Source: Aminivibrio pyruvatiphilus | Lineage (GTDB): Bacteria > Synergistota > Synergistia > Synergistales > Aminobacteriaceae | Assembly: GCF_004366815.1 (NCBI RefSeq) | Contig: NZ_SORI01000024.1 | Location: 1 to 34,673, forward strand | DNA: 34,673 nt | Direction of reading: 5' to 3' | Shown here: in pieces, positions 32,880 through 34,673 of the stretch | Layout of the letters: each line of letters begins with the position of its first letter | Numbering within the stretch: the stretch's first letter is position 1 | Made by a program: the position numbers and the translations under genes | The notes under the pieces: generated by a model | What the model saw: the letters and a program-made list of their open reading frames with translations, nothing else | Told to the model about the DNA's origin: nothing | Database searches by the model: none

Positions 32880-34586
32880 ATGATCGAGGAAGTCACCATA
32901 CGAAATGTCGGCGGAGTGGCTTCGGCAACCCTCAGGTTTGACCGGGGGCTGACGGTGATCACCGGTGAAAGCGGAGCGGGGAAGAGCAGCCTCGTCCGTG
33001 CCCTGGAGCTTCTCGGCGGCAAAAGGAGCCAGTCGGCTTTCCTTCGTTCCGGCGAGGAAGAAGGATCCGTCGAGGCGGTGCTGGCGGGAGTTTCCGGCGA
33101 GCGGGCCGGCGGAGCCTTCACGGAAGAGGAAGACGGCTCCGTCCTCTTCGCCAGAAGGACTTTTTCCAGAAGCGGAAGAAACCGTACGTTCTTTCAGGAC
33201 AGGGCAGTCCCTCTTTCAACCTTTTCTTCGGTCATGAACGAAGAGATGCGCATCCAGAGCCAGTTCGCCCAGATCGAGCTGCTCGATCCGAAACGGCAGA
33301 TGGAAATTCTCGACTTCTGCGGAGGAGACGAAGTTTCGGCTCTCAAAGAAGCCTTGTCCCGTACCTTTACAGGTGCGCTGGAATGTGACCGGTCCCTGCG
33401 GGCTGCGAAGGCACGGGAGCAGGAAGTGAAGACCCGCTTCCAGGATGGCGAGGCGATCCTTACTGCGGCAAAGGCTCTGAAACTGGTTCCGGGGTGCGAA
33501 GGGGCATGGGAATCGCAGGTTCAGAACCTTTCCCTCCGGCTCGAGACCCTGAAAAGGATAAAGGAAAACCTTCTGAGAATAACGGGGGGAACAGCAGGAC
33601 AGGGGCTTCTCGACCTGCTGGAGTCAAGCGGCCTGGATCTGCTCCGCACCATCGAAGACGATGAAGGCCGGCTCGGGAAGCTGTTCAACGAAGGGCTGGA
33701 ACGGCTCCAGGTTTTCGTCAGGGAAGCGTCGAATATGACGGCGGGCCAGTCTGTCGAAGAAATGGAAAGAGAAAGGGACCTCCTCGAGAAAAGAGCAGGA
33801 ATCCTGAGGAAGCTAAAAAGAGCGACGGGAACTGCCACTGCGGAAGAATTCCTGAATTGGTGCGAAGAGGCGAAAACCGCTTCAGAGTGGATGCGTGAAC
33901 AGGAACGGCTTTCTTCCGAGCTCACAGAAAAGGGCAGGGCGCTCCGGAAGGAGGCGGCCCGCCTTGCGGCCGAATTGCGGGCTCTCCGCTCCGAAGCGGC
34001 CGCGAAACTGGAAAGGGAGGTCAACCTCCATCTCGCCGGCCTTGCCATGGAGGATTGCCGGTTCTCCGTCCGGCTTTCCGGACTGGAAAAAATCAGGAGC
34101 ACAGGAGCTGACGATGTTTCCTTTACCCTCGCCGCAGGGGGCAGAGGAGAGACCCCGGTGAACAGAACGGCGTCAGGAGGAGAACTGAGCCGGATCCTTC
34201 TTGCCCTTCAGCTTTCTCTTCCCGAAGCATCCCTTCCTCCGACCCTGGTTTTCGATGAAGTGGAGGCGGGACTCGGCGGCAGGGCTGCCGTCCTCGCCGG
34301 CTACAAGCTCCGGGATCTCTCCCGCAGATGCCAGGTCATCCTTGTCACCCACGAGGCGACAATTGCGTCACTGGCGGAACATCACTACATGGTAAGAAAA
34401 AACGGAGAATCGGTGGAAGCCGTCAGGCTTGACGAAGATGAGCGGGCCGCGGAAATCGCCAGGATGCTCTCCGGAGATTCCGGGCTTCCGGAAGCACTCG
34501 AACACGCAAAAAAACTGCTTTCCGGAAGGCATGAGGCTGCAGGCTCCGCAGTAAACCTAAATCCGCAGGTTCGTTCCCTCAAGTAA
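32880..34586 (+). CDS. recN: DNA repair protein RecN
   Basis: SMC-like ATPase that gathers broken DNA ends for recombination. Walker A is GESGAGKS at 29-36. A long coiled-coil middle (about 165-390) carries many Glu, Arg and Leu residues. The ABC signature ASGGELSR is at 431-438, and Walker B ends in DEVEAGLGG from residue 459. The 568-residue length matches RecN (usually 550-570). An AAGGAG site lies within the nadK end. It is the last gene of its operon, closed by a terminator 18 bases later. Confidence 0.94.
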   Translation: MIEEVTIRNVGGVASATLRFDRGLTVITGESGAGKSSLVRALELLGGKRSQSAFLRSGEEEGSVEAVLAGVSGERAGGAFTEEEDGSVLFARRTFSRSGRNRTFFQDRAVPLSTFSSVMNEEMRIQSQFAQIELLDPKRQMEILDFCGGDEVSALKEALSRTFTGALECDRSLRAAKAREQEVKTRFQDGEAILTAAKALKLVPGCEGAWESQVQNLSLRLETLKRIKENLLRITGGTAGQGLLDLLESSGLDLLRTIEDDEGRLGKLFNEGLERLQVFVREASNMTAGQSVEEMERERDLLEKRAGILRKLKRATGTATAEEFLNWCEEAKTASEWMREQERLSSELTEKGRALRKEAARLAAELRALRSEAAAKLEREVNLHLAGLAMEDCRFSVRLSGLEKIRSTGADDVSFTLAAGGRGETPVNRTASGGELSRILLALQLSLPEASLPPTLVFDEVEAGLGGRAAVLAGYKLRDLSRRCQVILVTHEATIASLAEHHYMVRKNGESVEAVRLDEDERAAEIARMLSGDSGLPEALEHAKKLLSGRHEAAGSAVNLNPQVRSLK

Positions 34587-34603
34587 AGGGATAACTCCCC
34601 GGA

Positions 34604-34646
34604 CGGGGAAATGAACTGTTTTCGTTTCCCCGTTTCCTTTCTTTCT
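34604..34646 (+). terminator. Rho-independent terminator after recN
   Basis: CGGGGAAA at 34604-34611 pairs with TTTCCCCG at 34625-34632, and a T-rich tail (TTTCCTTTCTTTCTT) follows. A competing short stem, TCCCC with GGGGA around 34596-34609, overlaps the first arm. It ends the xseB-recN operon. Confidence 0.7.
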
Positions 34647-34673
34647 TACCCTTTTTCAGGTTTTTCAGGTCTT

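Overview
The window is a dense, GC-rich bacterial chromosome segment made almost entirely of housekeeping genes. All but two genes (nikR and rpmB) lie on the + strand. I see no tRNA, rRNA, CRISPR array, insertion sequence or phage gene. The gene content fits a diderm anaerobe with the non-mevalonate (MEP) isoprenoid pathway, a SpoIID/LytB protein, DUF2905, type-4 uracil-DNA glycosylase and the AmmeMemoRadiSam genes. Together with the frequent TTG and GTG starts, my best guess is the phylum Synergistota. This is inference from protein character, not a database match.

Layout. (1) About 350 bases of leader hold a terminator and a probable promoter, followed by a fused rpiB-upp gene, a WecA-like phosphoglycosyl transferase, wecB and murA (353-4929), all serving sugar-nucleotide and cell-envelope precursor supply. 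(2) A tight operon follows (4969-12420): a P-loop protein with an Asp23-like tail, type-4 UDG, uppS, cdsA, dxr, rseP, ispG, an ornithine carbamoyltransferase and a tiny zinc-ribbon protein, ending at a strong terminator. (3) nikR faces left and diverges from a nitrilase-like gene that appears to have lost its catalytic Lys and Cys. (4) A long co-directional run (13697-27607) carries yebC-ruvC-ruvA-ruvB, DUF2905, a SpoIID-like protein, queA, a LigB/Memo-like-AMMECR1 fusion with its radical SAM partner, mltG, a DUF4911-like gene, tldD, ftsK and thiamine pyrophosphokinase. It meets the convergent rpmB, whose two terminators reach into the pyrophosphokinase gene. (5) After a 380-base intergenic region come xseB, ispA, dxs, tlyA, nadK and recN, closed by a terminator (28183-34646).

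Functional threads. dxs, dxr, ispG, ispA and uppS make the undecaprenyl carrier used by WecA and by peptidoglycan synthesis (murA, mltG, SpoIID-like). ruvABC, xseB, recN, UDG and ftsK cover DNA repair and chromosome handling. The least understood genes are the AmmeMemoRadiSam pair, the degenerate nitrilase-like protein, the P-loop/Asp23-like protein and the Cys-rich zinc ribbon. These are the best leads for new biology. Nothing here looks like a defence island or a recently acquired element.
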